Shown here piece by piece: positions 8,204-16,303 of a stretch of DNA of 33,923 nucleotides; position 1 is the first letter of the stretch; every line of letters begins with the position of its first letter. The stretch comes from Candidatus Brocadia sapporoensis (GTDB lineage: Bacteria; Planctomycetota; Brocadiia; Brocadiales; Brocadiaceae). The position numbers and the translations under genes were made by a program. The notes under the pieces were generated by a model. It searched no databases. It had not been told where the DNA came from and saw nothing but the letters and a program-made list of their open reading frames with translations. The DNA is taken from the NCBI RefSeq assembly GCF_001753675.2, contig NZ_MJUW02000097.1:1-33923 (forward strand), in the 5' to 3' direction.

Positions 8204-8506
8204 AAATTCAGGCTACGGATTCTGTATCGACTTAACTCAATTGTGAAAACCTCAAACCTATTACTTAAGCTAAGAATAAATACACCCACGCTTCTCATTT
8301 GGCAATTGTTCACAACAAAATCTCAAATGTGGATTGAGAAACGGTTAAAAAAGAAGAGCCATTTGCGGTATATATAACAAATAAGTATCTTTGCAAGGAT
8401 GGTATCCGAAAGCAATCTCCGGTGATTGCATCGCCTCGCCTCACAGAGTTACACCGAGAAAAACGTTTGTGTTAACTATAGATTTTGTCTTTAAAAGCCA
8501 ATTGAA
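8204..8506. other. Intergenic region with repeat fragments
   Basis: I see no convincing gene. Around 8391-8440 the sequence (ttgcaaggatgg...agcaatctcc...attgcatcgcct) again resembles decayed halves of the 'attgc...gcaat' repeat type seen at 7511-7590. 8441-8466 (cagagttacaccgagaaaa) looks like another short dispersed-repeat motif. Confidence 0.35.
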
Positions 8507-9064
8507 TTACGGATCGCGTTTTAGAGCGGATTCTTTTTGGCTTGCCTTCTGTATGCTTTTGAGGAGCTGAGTATCATGCTCATCGCGATATGGTTTGATA
8601 TCTAAATCAAAGGGAATTCGACGCAGCTTTTCATGCCCGACATCCTTAATATGGAGTTGCATAAACCGATCGTATTCTCGCCATGATACACCCGCTGCAT
8701 GAACTGCTGCCTCTTCAGCACGGAGGGCGATCTGGTGTGCGTGTTGATAGTGCAGACCAAGTTTGTCGAGTAATGCCTTTTCTACGGCTTCATGAAGGAT
8801 GAGGAATCGGTCAACGCCGACTCGCCGGCCACGGATCTTGCAAAATCTGGGCAGATGACGGTCAATATAGATTGTCCCGCCATCGCTGCTATACCCTGCC
8901 AGGTAAGGAATATCATATGTGCGGTCTAACCTGGTACGACGCAGGATCGCCTGAACGGCGTGCTTGAGCATCGTTGCGGATACCAAGGTATCATTATGGC
9001 CTATGCGGCATCTACGCTTACTGTGTGCTGCTTTTGCCGAGGCTTTTCCGGAGCGCTGCATCAT
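8507..9064 (-). CDS. Unknown protein with HExxxE-type motif
   Basis: This is a 185-residue, basic, soluble protein. A core at about residues 48-165 contains PYLAGYSSDGGTIYIDRHLP, then VDRFLILHEAVEKALLDKLG and HQIALRAEEAAVHAAGVSW. The HEAVEK motif, a second HxxH-like YQHAHQ and a downstream Glu pair are reminiscent of a zinc-metalloprotease-like active site, but it is not a canonical HExxH. I recall similar uncharacterised proteins in alphaproteobacteria, which suggests horizontal spread. The start ATG ATG at 9064 is preceded by GGA at suitable spacing. It is 91 bp downstream of ilvC on the same strand. No function can be assigned. Confidence 0.75.
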   Translation of the reverse strand: MMQRSGKASAKAAHSKRRCRIGHNDTLVSATMLKHAVQAILRRTRLDRTYDIPYLAGYSSDGGTIYIDRHLPRFCKIRGRRVGVDRFLILHEAVEKALLDKLGLHYQHAHQIALRAEEAAVHAAGVSWREYDRFMQLHIKDVGHEKLRRIPFDLDIKPYRDEHDTQLLKSIQKASQKESALKRDP

Positions 9065-9155
9065 TCAATTCCATGTCTTTGGGATTGTCAGCAATAATAC
9101 CAATTACTTTCCCCTGGTATTGTGATAATGAATTACCCCTGGCAAGAGGCATTTT

Positions 9156-10157
9156 TTACACCTCTTTGGCGTTAATCCATTTCATCATCTTCCGTAATTC
9201 CCTGCCAACTTTCTCAATGAGGTGTCCTTTGTCCTTTTTCTCCAGGGCATTGAAGACAGGGCGACCTGCCTGATTTTCCAGGATCCATTCCCTGGCAAAC
9301 CGGCCGCTTTGTATCTCGGACAAGATCCGTTTCATCTCTTTCTTTGTTTCTTCCGTAACAATGCGTGGTCCGCGGGTGAGATCTCCATATTCGGCGGTAT
9401 TGCTGATTGAATATCGCATATAGCTGAGGCCACCCTGATAAAAAAGGTCGACAATCAGCTTCAGTTCGTGCATACACTCAAAATAAGCAAGTTCCGGCTG
9501 GTATCCCGCTTCCACTAAGGTTTCGAATCCTGCCTTGACGAGTGCTGCTGCCCCGCCGCAGAGCACGGCCTGTTCTCCAAAAAGATCCGTTTCGGTTTCT
9601 TCCGCAAAGGTGGTCTCCATTACACCGGCCCTGGTTCCGCCAATACCATGGGCATAAGCCATGGCTTTCTCTCTGGCTTTTCCCGTGGCATTCTGATGGA
9701 TAGCCATGAGGCACGGAACACCGCCTCCCTTTTCAAACTCACTGCGGACAAGATGACCCGGTCCCTTGGGTGCGACCATGATAACATCGATATTTGACGG
9801 AGGTACAACTTGGCCAAAATGGATGTTGAATCCGTGCGAAAAACACAGCGTTTTTCCATCTTTCAGGTGGGGTTTTATTTGTGCCTCATAAACCGCCCTC
9901 TGTGTCTCATCAGGCATGAGTATCTGAATGAAATCACCCTGTTGTGCCGCCTCGTCCACGCTGAGAGGTTTAAATCCATGTTTGATTGCCAACTGATAAT
10001 TTGGCGTGCCGGCCCTCGTGGATACGACAACTTCCATGCCCGATTCTCTGAGATTCTGTGCCTGTGCATGTCCCTGGCTGCCGTATCCGATTACGGCTAT
10101 CTTTTTCCCTTTCAGTATATTGATGTCTGCGTCCTTCTCATAATACATTTTTAGCAT
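9156..10157 (-). CDS. ilvC: Ketol-acid reductoisomerase (class I)
   Basis: The enzyme converts acetolactate or acetohydroxybutyrate to the dihydroxy acid with NADPH and Mg2+, the second common step of valine, isoleucine and leucine synthesis. Visible features are the Rossmann motif [13 protein letters not shown] (about 24-36), the cofactor loop [30 protein letters not shown], the metal-binding [17 protein letters not shown] and the C-terminal [20 protein letters not shown]. At 333 residues it is class I (short). The ATG at 10157 has GGAAGAG upstream. It follows ilvN by 30 bp and is last in the rnfE-rnfA-ilvN-ilvC unit. Confidence 0.97.
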   Translation of the reverse strand: MLKMYYEKDADINILKGKKIAVIGYGSQGHAQAQNLRESGMEVVVSTRAGTPNYQLAIKHGFKPLSVDEAAQQGDFIQILMPDETQRAVYEAQIKPHLKDGKTLCFSHGFNIHFGQVVPPSNIDVIMVAPKGPGHLVRSEFEKGGGVPCLMAIHQNATGKAREKAMAYAHGIGGTRAGVMETTFAEETETDLFGEQAVLCGGAAALVKAGFETLVEAGYQPELAYFECMHELKLIVDLFYQGGLSYMRYSISNTAEYGDLTRGPRIVTEETKKEMKRILSEIQSGRFAREWILENQAGRPVFNALEKKDKGHLIEKVGRELRKMMKWINAKEV

Positions 10158-10187
10158 GTTATCTCTTCCTTTTTCTTTTTAAAAATT

Positions 10188-10667
10188 TCACTTTGTGCCA
10201 CGGCCAATAGCAATACTTCCTGTCCTTACCAATTCTTTTATACCATAAGGTCTCAGCAAATTTACCATGGCTTCCAGTTTTTCTTCAGCTCCGGCAAGCT
10301 CAATAACAAGATCTTTCTGGCTTACGTCGATGATCTTACCCCGGAAAATTTCGACAATTTCAATAATTTCACCTCTTTTTCCTGCAGGAACGTTGACCTT
10401 CAGCAGCATAAGATCGCGTTCGACAAACTCTTCGTCGGTGAAGTCGATTACCTTGATTATGTCGATAATCTTTCCTAATTGTTTTCTGACCTGTTCCAGG
10501 ATGGCATCATCACCCCTGACGACAATGGTCATCCGTGAGAGAGCAGGATTCTCTGTCTCTCCAACAGCAAGACTGTCGATATTGAATCCTCTGCCGCTGA
10601 TAAGGCCCGTGATGCGGGCCAGGACGCCAACCTTGTTTTCTACAAGAAGAGAAATAACGTGTCGCAT
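10188..10667 (-). CDS. ilvN: Acetolactate synthase small (regulatory) subunit
   Basis: This 159-residue subunit activates the catalytic IlvB subunit and confers valine feedback inhibition. The N-terminal ACT domain is visible as HVISLLVENKVGVLARITGL then FNIDSLAVGETE, where valine binds between ACT dimers. The C-terminal domain runs from about residue 80. The gene starts 3 bp after the rnfA stop, so they are certainly transcribed together if rnfA is. No ilvB lies beside it, although ilvB-ilvN-ilvC is the usual order. Confidence 0.96.
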   Translation of the reverse strand: MRHVISLLVENKVGVLARITGLISGRGFNIDSLAVGETENPALSRMTIVVRGDDAILEQVRKQLGKIIDIIKVIDFTDEEFVERDLMLLKVNVPAGKRGEIIEIVEIFRGKIIDVSQKDLVIELAGAEEKLEAMVNLLRPYGIKELVRTGSIAIGRGTK

Positions 10668-10670
10668 AAT

Positions 10671-11309
10671 TTACTGAACCATTCCTGAAAAACCAAAAAA
10701 GGCAAGAGCCATGAGCCCTGTGCAAATAAAGGCGATGGGAATGCCGCGTAAGGGTTGGGGGATATTAACAATAGCCAGGCGCTCGCGGATACCTGACATC
10801 AGGAGCATGGCTAACGTAAAGCCGATTCCTGCCCCAAAACCTTGCACGGTAGCCTGCAGAAATCCCAGATGTCTCGGAGAATCGGTCGTGTTTAAAAGCG
10901 CGACACCCAATACGGCACAATTTGTCGTAATCAGAGGCAAATAAATACCAAGGCTTTCGTATAAGGCGGGCACCATTTTTCTGAGCATCATTTCAACCAG
11001 TTGTACTAGTGTTGCGATAACCAGGATATAGCTAATTGTTTTTAATACCTCGACCAGTCCCACTTCCCGTATCGATGGAAAGACCTTTGCAATGATATTT
11101 GCATCGCCGGGCAATAGAATGAAGTTGTAGACAATCCATGTAATTGCTGAAGAAAGGGTCATAACGAACGTTACCGCTGCTCCCATCCCCATTGCAGATG
11201 ATGTCTTTTGTGAAACACCCAGGAATGGGCAAAGCCCCAAAAATTTTGCCAGGACAAAGTTATTAACGAAAACAACACTTATGATAATTAATGCGATTTC
11301 CTTAATCAT
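10671..11309 (-). CDS. rnfA: Rnf complex membrane subunit RnfA
   Basis: This is an integral membrane subunit (212 residues, about six segments) of the Rnf ferredoxin:NAD+ oxidoreductase, which couples electron flow to Na+ or H+ transport. The start [19 protein letters not shown] and the segment [20 protein letters not shown] are family signatures. Cys27 and Cys131 correspond to the residues that, in the related Nqr/Rnf pair, hold an intramembrane [2Fe-2S] cluster with the partner subunit. Its ATG overlaps the rnfE stop by 8 nt (ATGATTAA). The homologous NqrE cannot be excluded from sequence alone, but the LCPFLGVS form fits RnfA best. Confidence 0.92.
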   Translation of the reverse strand: MIKEIALIIISVVFVNNFVLAKFLGLCPFLGVSQKTSSAMGMGAAVTFVMTLSSAITWIVYNFILLPGDANIIAKVFPSIREVGLVEVLKTISYILVIATLVQLVEMMLRKMVPALYESLGIYLPLITTNCAVLGVALLNTTDSPRHLGFLQATVQGFGAGIGFTLAMLLMSGIRERLAIVNIPQPLRGIPIAFICTGLMALAFFGFSGMVQ

Positions 11310-11946
11310 GTTCCATAGATACCTTATACACCTTCATAGTTTTTTCACTTTTTCTGAGTTTCCTCCAGTTAAAGAAACCCAATAAGATCCCCAGCGCAAT
11401 AAATGCCCCCGGTGCCATAATCATTACCGAAGCGGGCTGATACGATTCAGATACTTTAAGGCCAAAGATCGTTCCCGCCCCCAGCACTTCGCGTATAGCA
11501 GAAACGAGGCAGAGGGAGAGAGTCCATCCTAACCCCAGCCCTGCCCCATCAAGAACCGAAACCAGAGGTTTGTTCTTGTAAGCAAACGATTCCGCACGGT
11601 ACATGATAATGCAGTTAACCACAATGAGCGGAATGAATATACCCAGGGAGGCATTCAATTCGGGCGGTAAATATGCCTTCATAAGCAATTCCACCATGGT
11701 AACGAATGCGGCGATAATCACGATAAAACACGGAATACGGATTTCACGGGGAATGAATGACCGTACGACGGAAATAATAAAATTGGAGCAGATAAGCACA
11801 AAGGTTGCTGCTCCACCCATAGCTACTCCATTTTTTACTGAGGTTGTGACTGCAAGGCTGGGACACAATCCCAGTACAAGCACAAACAAAGGATTATATT
11901 GGATGATTCCCTTAGTAAATTCTTTCAGGTTGTTTTGCTCTGACAT
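11302..11946 (-). CDS. rnfE: Rnf complex membrane subunit RnfE
   Basis: This is the partner of RnfA, 214 residues with about six membrane segments and a cytoplasmic charged tail. Family signatures are [19 protein letters not shown] near the start, and [20 protein letters not shown], with Cys28 and Cys112 as likely ligands of the [2Fe-2S] cluster shared with Rnf[14 protein letters not shown] is also typical. It is first in the unit rnfE-rnfA-ilvN-ilvC. The subunits with the flavins and iron-sulphur clusters (RnfB, C, D, G) are not in this window. The 187 bp upstream to the glutaredoxin gene is AT-rich, with no promoter I would defend. Confidence 0.92.
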   Translation of the reverse strand: MSEQNNLKEFTKGIIQYNPLFVLVLGLCPSLAVTTSVKNGVAMGGAATFVLICSNFIISVVRSFIPREIRIPCFIVIIAAFVTMVELLMKAYLPPELNASLGIFIPLIVVNCIIMYRAESFAYKNKPLVSVLDGAGLGLGWTLSLCLVSAIREVLGAGTIFGLKVSESYQPASVMIMAPGAFIALGILLGFFNWRKLRKSEKTMKVYKVSMEHD

Positions 11947-12133
11947 GGTGATTCTGCTCTTTTCGCTTATTTCTGTAGATACTTCTTTTCCCGTGAGTAT
12001 TTAATTTTTTAAAAATTTCCAATAAAAACAGGATATTACTTATAGCACAGAGGTGGGGGAGGATGGTTTATGCCGTACTTTTAAAAAATTTTCAAAAAGG
12101 TTAAACGTTTTAGGAATAAAAGTCAAGGTAAAT

Positions 12134-12388
12134 TTAACGGAGATACTTATCAATCTCGTTCTTATCAAAACCATAGAGTATCTTGTCGCCAGCCACAACA
12201 ATCGGTAACTTATCAAGTGATTCAATATCATCGTTGCCAACGATTTTAATAATCTCTTTTCTTGCTTGATCGTCCTTGTCAATATCAAAAGAGACATAAT
12301 CCGCCTTTCGTTTGCTCAAATAAGCGAGCAACTCGTTACACTTAGGACAAAATGGAGTACAAAATACTTTCAATTTGTAAGTAGCCAT
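12134..12388 (-). CDS. Glutaredoxin-like protein (CPKC)
   Basis: This is an 84-residue thioredoxin-fold protein. A beta strand KLKVFCTPFCPKC carries the redox motif C14-P-K-C17. It continues with an alpha helix, DIDKDDQARKEIIKIVG, then KLPIVVAGDKILYGF with the cis-proline position (LP-I-V-V), and ends DKNEIDKYL. It would reduce disulfides or act as a thiol shuttle; the CPKC form is not the CPYC of classical glutaredoxin. I start at ATG 12388 because GGAGGGG lies 5 bp upstream; a longer in-frame start would add poly-Phe residues with no support. Confidence 0.85.
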   Translation of the reverse strand: MATYKLKVFCTPFCPKCNELLAYLSKRKADYVSFDIDKDDQARKEIIKIVGNDDIESLDKLPIVVAGDKILYGFDKNEIDKYLR

Positions 12389-12408
12389 TGTTTCCCCTCC
12401 TTTGATAA

Positions 12409-12438
12409 AATATAATAATCTGGAAAAAAGCGATTCAA
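12409..12438 (-). promoter_or_regulatory. Candidate promoter for the glutaredoxin-like gene
   Basis: On the minus strand TTGAAT (12433-12438) and TATATT (12409-12414) are 18 bp apart, about 20 bp before the start codon. It lies back to back with the purH promoter. Confidence 0.45.
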
Positions 12439-12496
12439 AAAAAAAAAACAAGGACAGTCAATGAAAAAAACACTTTCAGATAAGGAGGATATTCTT

Positions 12497-12525
12497 TTGA
12501 CTTGAATTTTTCGTTCTGCTAAAAT
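12497..12525 (+). promoter_or_regulatory. Promoter for purH
   Basis: -35 TTGACT (12497-12502) and -10 TAAAAT (12520-12525) are separated by exactly 17 bp, about 50 bp upstream of the purH ATG. Confidence 0.65.
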
Positions 12526-12574
12526 CGCCGGATAATGAAAAAATAGGTTTTGTTTCCATAAGGAGAGAAAAACG

Positions 12575-14152
12575 ATGGCAAGATTAGAAAGGGCGCTTAT
12601 CAGCGTTTCTGATAAAACCGGAATTGTGGAATTTTCCAGGGAATTACAGCATTTAGGTGTTGAAATTATTTCCACCGGCGGTACGTCTAAATTACTCAGA
12701 GAGAATGACATCCGCGTAGTTGAAATATCTGATCATACCGGATTTCCGGAAATTATGGATGGCCGTGTAAAAACCCTGCATCCTAAGGTGCATGGGGGAT
12801 TATTGGCTTTACGGGAAAACGAAACTCACAAAAAACAGATGAAAGAACTGGGGATTAAACCGATCGATATGGTCGTTGTTAACTTATACCCCTTTGAAAA
12901 GACGATTTCAAAGAAGGGGGTAAGTATGGAAGAGGCAATCGAAAATATTGATATCGGCGGTCCCTCGATGATTCGCTCCGCTTCAAAGAATTATAAACAT
13001 GTGATCGTTGTGGTGAATCCTAAGCGCTATGAATTCATTATCGAGGAACTCAAGGCCAATCATAAGGATCTTTCCGAAAAGATGCGTTTTGAGTTGGCGA
13101 TTGAGGCATTCAGAACAACAGGCCGTTACGACAGAATTATTGCCAATTATTTTGACGGACTCGATAAAGAAAAGGGGGGATATCCTACGGCGCTCTCACT
13201 GGACTATATGAAACGGCAATCCCTGCGGTATGGTGAAAATCCCCATCAAACGGCCGCATTCTATGTAGAGGAAGATGTCAACGAACCCTGCGTATCCAAT
13301 GCCCAGCAGTTGTCCGGGAAGGAACTTTCGTATAACAATATTATCGACCTCAATGCTGCCCTGGAATTGGTGAAAGAATTTGAACGACCTTCAGCCATTG
13401 TAATAAAACATACCAACCCCTGCGGGGCCGCATCAGCGAATACCCCTGCTGAGGCATTTCAAAAGGCGTACAGCAGCGATCCGGTATCTGCCTTTGGCTG
13501 TATCCTGGGGTTAAACAAGACCGTGGACGTGGCAACCGCAGATGCCATTACCGAGCCGGGACATTTTGTGGAGGCGATTATCGCACCGGAGTTTGAGCCA
13601 AAAGCAGTAGAGATACTTACCACAAAACGCAAGTGGGGGAGCAGTTTGCGGCTGCTAAAGACAGGTGCGTTATCGGCAAATTCCGTGGATATGAGCGCTT
13701 ATGATATGAAAAGGGTTGTGGGTGGAATGCTTTTACAAAGCAGAGACCTGTCAGTCTACGATGCTGCCAGCCTTACGGTTGTTTCAAAGAAAAAACCATC
13801 TGAGAGAGAGATGTCCGACCTGCGGTTTGCCTTTATTGTTTGTAAGCATGTAAAATCAAATAGTATTGTGCTGGCAAGGAATGAGGCTGTGGTAGGCGTG
13901 GGCGCGGGACAGATGAGCCGCATCGACTCCACGGAGATTTCCATAAAAAAAGCAGGTGACAGGGTCAAAGGCGCTGTCATGGCTTCGGACGCCTTTTTCC
14001 CCTTCAGGGACAACGTGGATGTGGCGGCAAAGGCTGGTATAGTAGCAATCATCCAACCGGGTGGTTCGAATAAGGATGACGAATCGATTGCTGCGGCCGA
14101 CGAACACGGCATCGTTATGGTATTTACCGGCCAGCGGCATTTCAGGCACTAA
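12575..14152 (+). CDS. purH: Bifunctional AICAR transformylase / IMP cyclohydrolase
   Basis: The enzyme performs the last two steps of purine synthesis: formyl transfer from 10-formyl-THF to AICAR, and ring closure to IMP. The N-terminal cyclohydrolase domain (MGS-like, about 1-195) shows ALISVSDKTGIVEFSREL, IISTGGTSKLLRE, MDGRVKTLHPKVHGGLL and NIDIGGPSMIRSASKN. The transformylase domain (about 200-525) has LRYGENPHQTAAFY, the catalytic KHTNPCGAA, GVGAGQMSRIDS and DAFFPFRDNVD. The 525-residue length is normal. AAGGAGAG precedes the ATG. Confidence 0.98.
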   Translation: MARLERALISVSDKTGIVEFSRELQHLGVEIISTGGTSKLLRENDIRVVEISDHTGFPEIMDGRVKTLHPKVHGGLLALRENETHKKQMKELGIKPIDMVVVNLYPFEKTISKKGVSMEEAIENIDIGGPSMIRSASKNYKHVIVVVNPKRYEFIIEELKANHKDLSEKMRFELAIEAFRTTGRYDRIIANYFDGLDKEKGGYPTALSLDYMKRQSLRYGENPHQTAAFYVEEDVNEPCVSNAQQLSGKELSYNNIIDLNAALELVKEFERPSAIVIKHTNPCGAASANTPAEAFQKAYSSDPVSAFGCILGLNKTVDVATADAITEPGHFVEAIIAPEFEPKAVEILTTKRKWGSSLRLLKTGALSANSVDMSAYDMKRVVGGMLLQSRDLSVYDAASLTVVSKKKPSEREMSDLRFAFIVCKHVKSNSIVLARNEAVVGVGAGQMSRIDSTEISIKKAGDRVKGAVMASDAFFPFRDNVDVAAKAGIVAIIQPGGSNKDDESIAAADEHGIVMVFTGQRHFRH

Positions 14153-14193
14153 ACTTGTGGGAATGCGTTACGTACACACCCCGGTATGCGTCT

Positions 14194-14616
14194 ATGACAA
14201 ATTTGAAAGCGAGACGGTCAATTGAGGAAATCAGAGAAGGGCTTTCTCCTCTGTTTTACGATGAGGGGTTGCGGCTGGTTTTACTGTTTGGGTCAGCGGT
14301 TTCAGGAAAAATCCATAACAAAAACGACATAGACCTTGCAGTTCTCTTTGACAAACCGGTTGATATCCTGGCGCTTACGAACAGGGTCGTCCGGTTTCTT
14401 CATACCGACCAGGTTGATGTAGTCGACCTGAAGCGTACAAGTCCGCTTTTAAGATATGTATCGGTAAGGCATGGCAAGCTCCTTTATGAAAGAGAGTCTG
14501 GCATGTTCCACGAGTTTTATTCACTTGCATTCAGGCGATATGTTGACACAAAAAAACTTCGCGATGCACAGGCTCAGTCAATTCAGCAATTTTTACTATC
14601 GGGGGGTCTGATGTGA
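14194..14616 (+). CDS. mntA: MntA-type nucleotidyltransferase antitoxin
   Basis: This is a 140-residue minimal nucleotidyltransferase. The signature GS-x10-DxD is exact: Gly33-Ser34, then Asp45-Ile-Asp47 (LLFGSAVSGKIHNKNDIDLA). In characterised pairs MntA neutralises HepT by adding AMP units to a tyrosine of the toxin. I start at ATG 14194, since the 13 residues reached by a TTG at 14155 do not resemble the family; the Shine-Dalgarno is weak. Its stop overlaps the hepT start by 4 nt, the typical antitoxin-toxin arrangement. It lies 41 bp downstream of purH on the same strand and may ride on its transcript. Confidence 0.9.
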   Translation: MTNLKARRSIEEIREGLSPLFYDEGLRLVLLFGSAVSGKIHNKNDIDLAVLFDKPVDILALTNRVVRFLHTDQVDVVDLKRTSPLLRYVSVRHGKLLYERESGMFHEFYSLAFRRYVDTKKLRDAQAQSIQQFLLSGGLM

Positions 14617-15002
14617 GTCCACTTGAAAAAGAGATTATCCGGAGAAAACTCCTTATCATAGCGGAAAATCTTAAGGCGCTTGAACCAATAGGGAACATGA
14701 CCAGCGGGGAATATATCAGTGATGTATACAAAAGGAAAGTCACCGAGCGGCTCCTGCAGGAATTGATCGAGGCAGCAATTGATATAAATTCCCACCTGAT
14801 CGTTCAAACAGGTCATACGGCACCCGATGATTATTGTGAAAGCTTTATAAAAGCAGGTGTATTGAAGATAATCCCTGCTGACCTTGCAGAAAAGCTTGCC
14901 CCATCAGCAGGACTCAGAAACAGGCGGGTACATGAATACGACTTGCTTGATCACTCGTTAGTTTTAGAAGCGGTTAAAGATAGCAGAGAAACTATATTCT
15001 AA
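14613..15002 (+). CDS. hepT: HepT-type HEPN toxin
   Basis: This 129-residue all-helical HEPN protein (DUF86 family) is proposed or shown in relatives to be an RNase. The catalytic and AMPylation motif R-x4-H-x-Y is intact: Arg102, His107, Tyr109 in LRNRRVHEYD. It starts with GTG at 14613, whose GTGA overlaps the mntA stop; GGGGGG lies about 6 bp upstream. With intact motifs in both genes the pair should be active. The downstream 126 bp to trpF holds no gene. Confidence 0.92.
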   Translation: MSPLEKEIIRRKLLIIAENLKALEPIGNMTSGEYISDVYKRKVTERLLQELIEAAIDINSHLIVQTGHTAPDDYCESFIKAGVLKIIPADLAEKLAPSAGLRNRRVHEYDLLDHSLVLEAVKDSRETIF

Positions 15003-15128
15003 GTATATACAAGAGATCGAGCCCTTTATCTCAGGAAGAATTTGATTGTCGTGAATGGGAATTTAATCTTTTGGGCTAGTCAAGCCACTAGGCTAGATAT
15101 GTGGTGATCTATTTAATCAATTGTGTAA

Positions 15129-15746
15129 ATGATGAGAGTGAAAATCTGTGGCATTACCAATAGCGAAGATGCACAGGATGCGGTAGCATTGGGCGCCGAT
15201 GCCCTGGGATTCGTCTTTGCAAAGAGTTCTCGGCGGGTAACGAAGGAGCGGGCTAAGGATATTATTGAGCATCTGCCACCTTTTGTTTCACCGGTTGGGG
15301 TTTTTGTAGATGAAGCGGTAGAGGCAATAAAGGGGATCTGCAATTTTTGCAGCATACACACCGTTCAGCTCCATGGCAACGAAGATCCTTTGTATGTTTA
15401 TGATCTGAAAGGATACACCATTGTAAAGGCCTTTCGGATCAGGGAAGAAGACGACCTGGAGCCCCTGGCAAATTACAAACCCCATGCCTTTTTGTTGGAT
15501 AGTTATGTAAAGGGTGTTATGGGTGGGACGGGAGTGCCTTTCAAGTGGGAGATTGCCAGACAGGCGCATAAATATGGAACGGTTATCCTGTCGGGAGGCT
15601 TGACCCCTGAAAATGTCAGGGAGGCCATCCATATCGTACAACCGTATGCCGTGGACGTGTCTTCCGGTGTGGAATCATCGCCAGGGAAAAAAAACAAGGT
15701 GCTGATGAAACGGTTTATCATGAATGCAAAATTTCAGGACGGTTAG
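15129..15746 (+). CDS. trpF: Phosphoribosylanthranilate isomerase
   Basis: A TIM-barrel enzyme of tryptophan synthesis, 205 residues, the usual length. The catalytic cysteine is in RVKICGITNSEDA (Cys7), and the catalytic aspartate in FLLDSYVKGVMGGTG. Also visible are DALGFVFAKSSRRV, VQLHGNED, ILSGGLTPENV and the phosphate-binding VDVSSGVESSPGKK. Either of two adjacent ATGs (15129, 15132) may start it. No other trp gene is in the window, so it is detached from the classical trp operon. Confidence 0.97.
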   Translation: MMRVKICGITNSEDAQDAVALGADALGFVFAKSSRRVTKERAKDIIEHLPPFVSPVGVFVDEAVEAIKGICNFCSIHTVQLHGNEDPLYVYDLKGYTIVKAFRIREEDDLEPLANYKPHAFLLDSYVKGVMGGTGVPFKWEIARQAHKYGTVILSGGLTPENVREAIHIVQPYAVDVSSGVESSPGKKNKVLMKRFIMNAKFQDG

Positions 15747-15763
15747 AATTACCCTAACACAAA

Positions 15764-15993
15764 GTAACTATTCAGCGAAGCTGACGGTGAGAGAGAATAT
15801 TTTCTCAGAATAGTTAGGAGCTATAGGGAAAACGGGCAGACAGAAAATCCCGAAGGGATGACATGATTATAGGGTGCGGGGTTAACCATAATGGCATAAT
15901 GATATGCTATAACAATAACGTCCCTTCGGGATTACATAATCAATATTTTGTTCGCTCATAGTGTTTGTGAGCGAAAGTACGCTGGATAGTTAC
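15764..15993. repeat. Palindromic dispersed repeat, complete copy 2 (about 230 bp)
   Basis: The ends are inverted copies: gtaactattcagcg (15764-15777) and cgctggatagttac (15980-15993), 13 of 14 bp matching. Inside, aatcccgaagggatga and cgtcccttcgggatt form a second inverted pair. The right half matches 1-98. There is no coding potential. The structure fits a MITE-like non-autonomous element or a structured repeat; target-site duplication was not identifiable by eye. Confidence 0.75.
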
Positions 15994-16007
15994 AGCAAAA
16001 TATGAAT

Positions 16008-16300
16008 AAAACCAACCCTGTCAGGGCTGACTCACGAATTTCGGTAGCAAAATGGAATGTTTCGCTAGGCATGAAAGGCCGTCAGTATATAGCAGAGGGT
16101 GAAGCCCCCTGAAAACAATAAGAACACAGGTAAATCTTAAAGGGGTGAAAGAATATTGTTGTTATTTACCCATGAGACGAGAAAGATCAATCTCTTGTCA
16201 GTATTGATCTTTCTTTCACCCCTTCGGGGCTGGTTATTGTGATGTTTTTTTCTCCAGGGGCTACACCCCTGGCTAGATTCTTTTGTCCCTTTGGGACTTA
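16008..16300. repeat. Second repeat island with nested hairpins before selA
   Basis: This holds several palindromes. The longest has perfect 14-bp arms aaggggtgaaagaa (16140-16153) and ttctttcacccctt (16211-16224), with a nested 11-bp pair gaaagatcaat (16181-16191) and attgatctttc (16203-16213) that overlaps the right arm, so the two folds are alternatives. Then ccagggg...cccctgg (about 16254-16272) and gtccctttgggac (about 16287-16299). The last ends just upstream of the selA ATG. Such motifs (ttcaccccttcggggct, ccctgtcaggg) are typical of dispersed repeats in several phyla. It codes for nothing. Confidence 0.6.
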
Positions 16301-16303
16301 TTT

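Noticed and set aside
9096-9121. Stem aatacca/tggtatt after ilvC as a terminator
   Set aside because: The stem is short and not followed by a T-run on the minus strand.
12040-12297. 85-codon minus-strand frame
   Set aside because: It is out of frame with the glutaredoxin-like gene it overlaps and has no family-like features.
14155-14193. Longer MntA N terminus from TTG 14155
   Set aside because: The extra 13 residues do not fit the family, and the ATG at 14194 gives the normal length.
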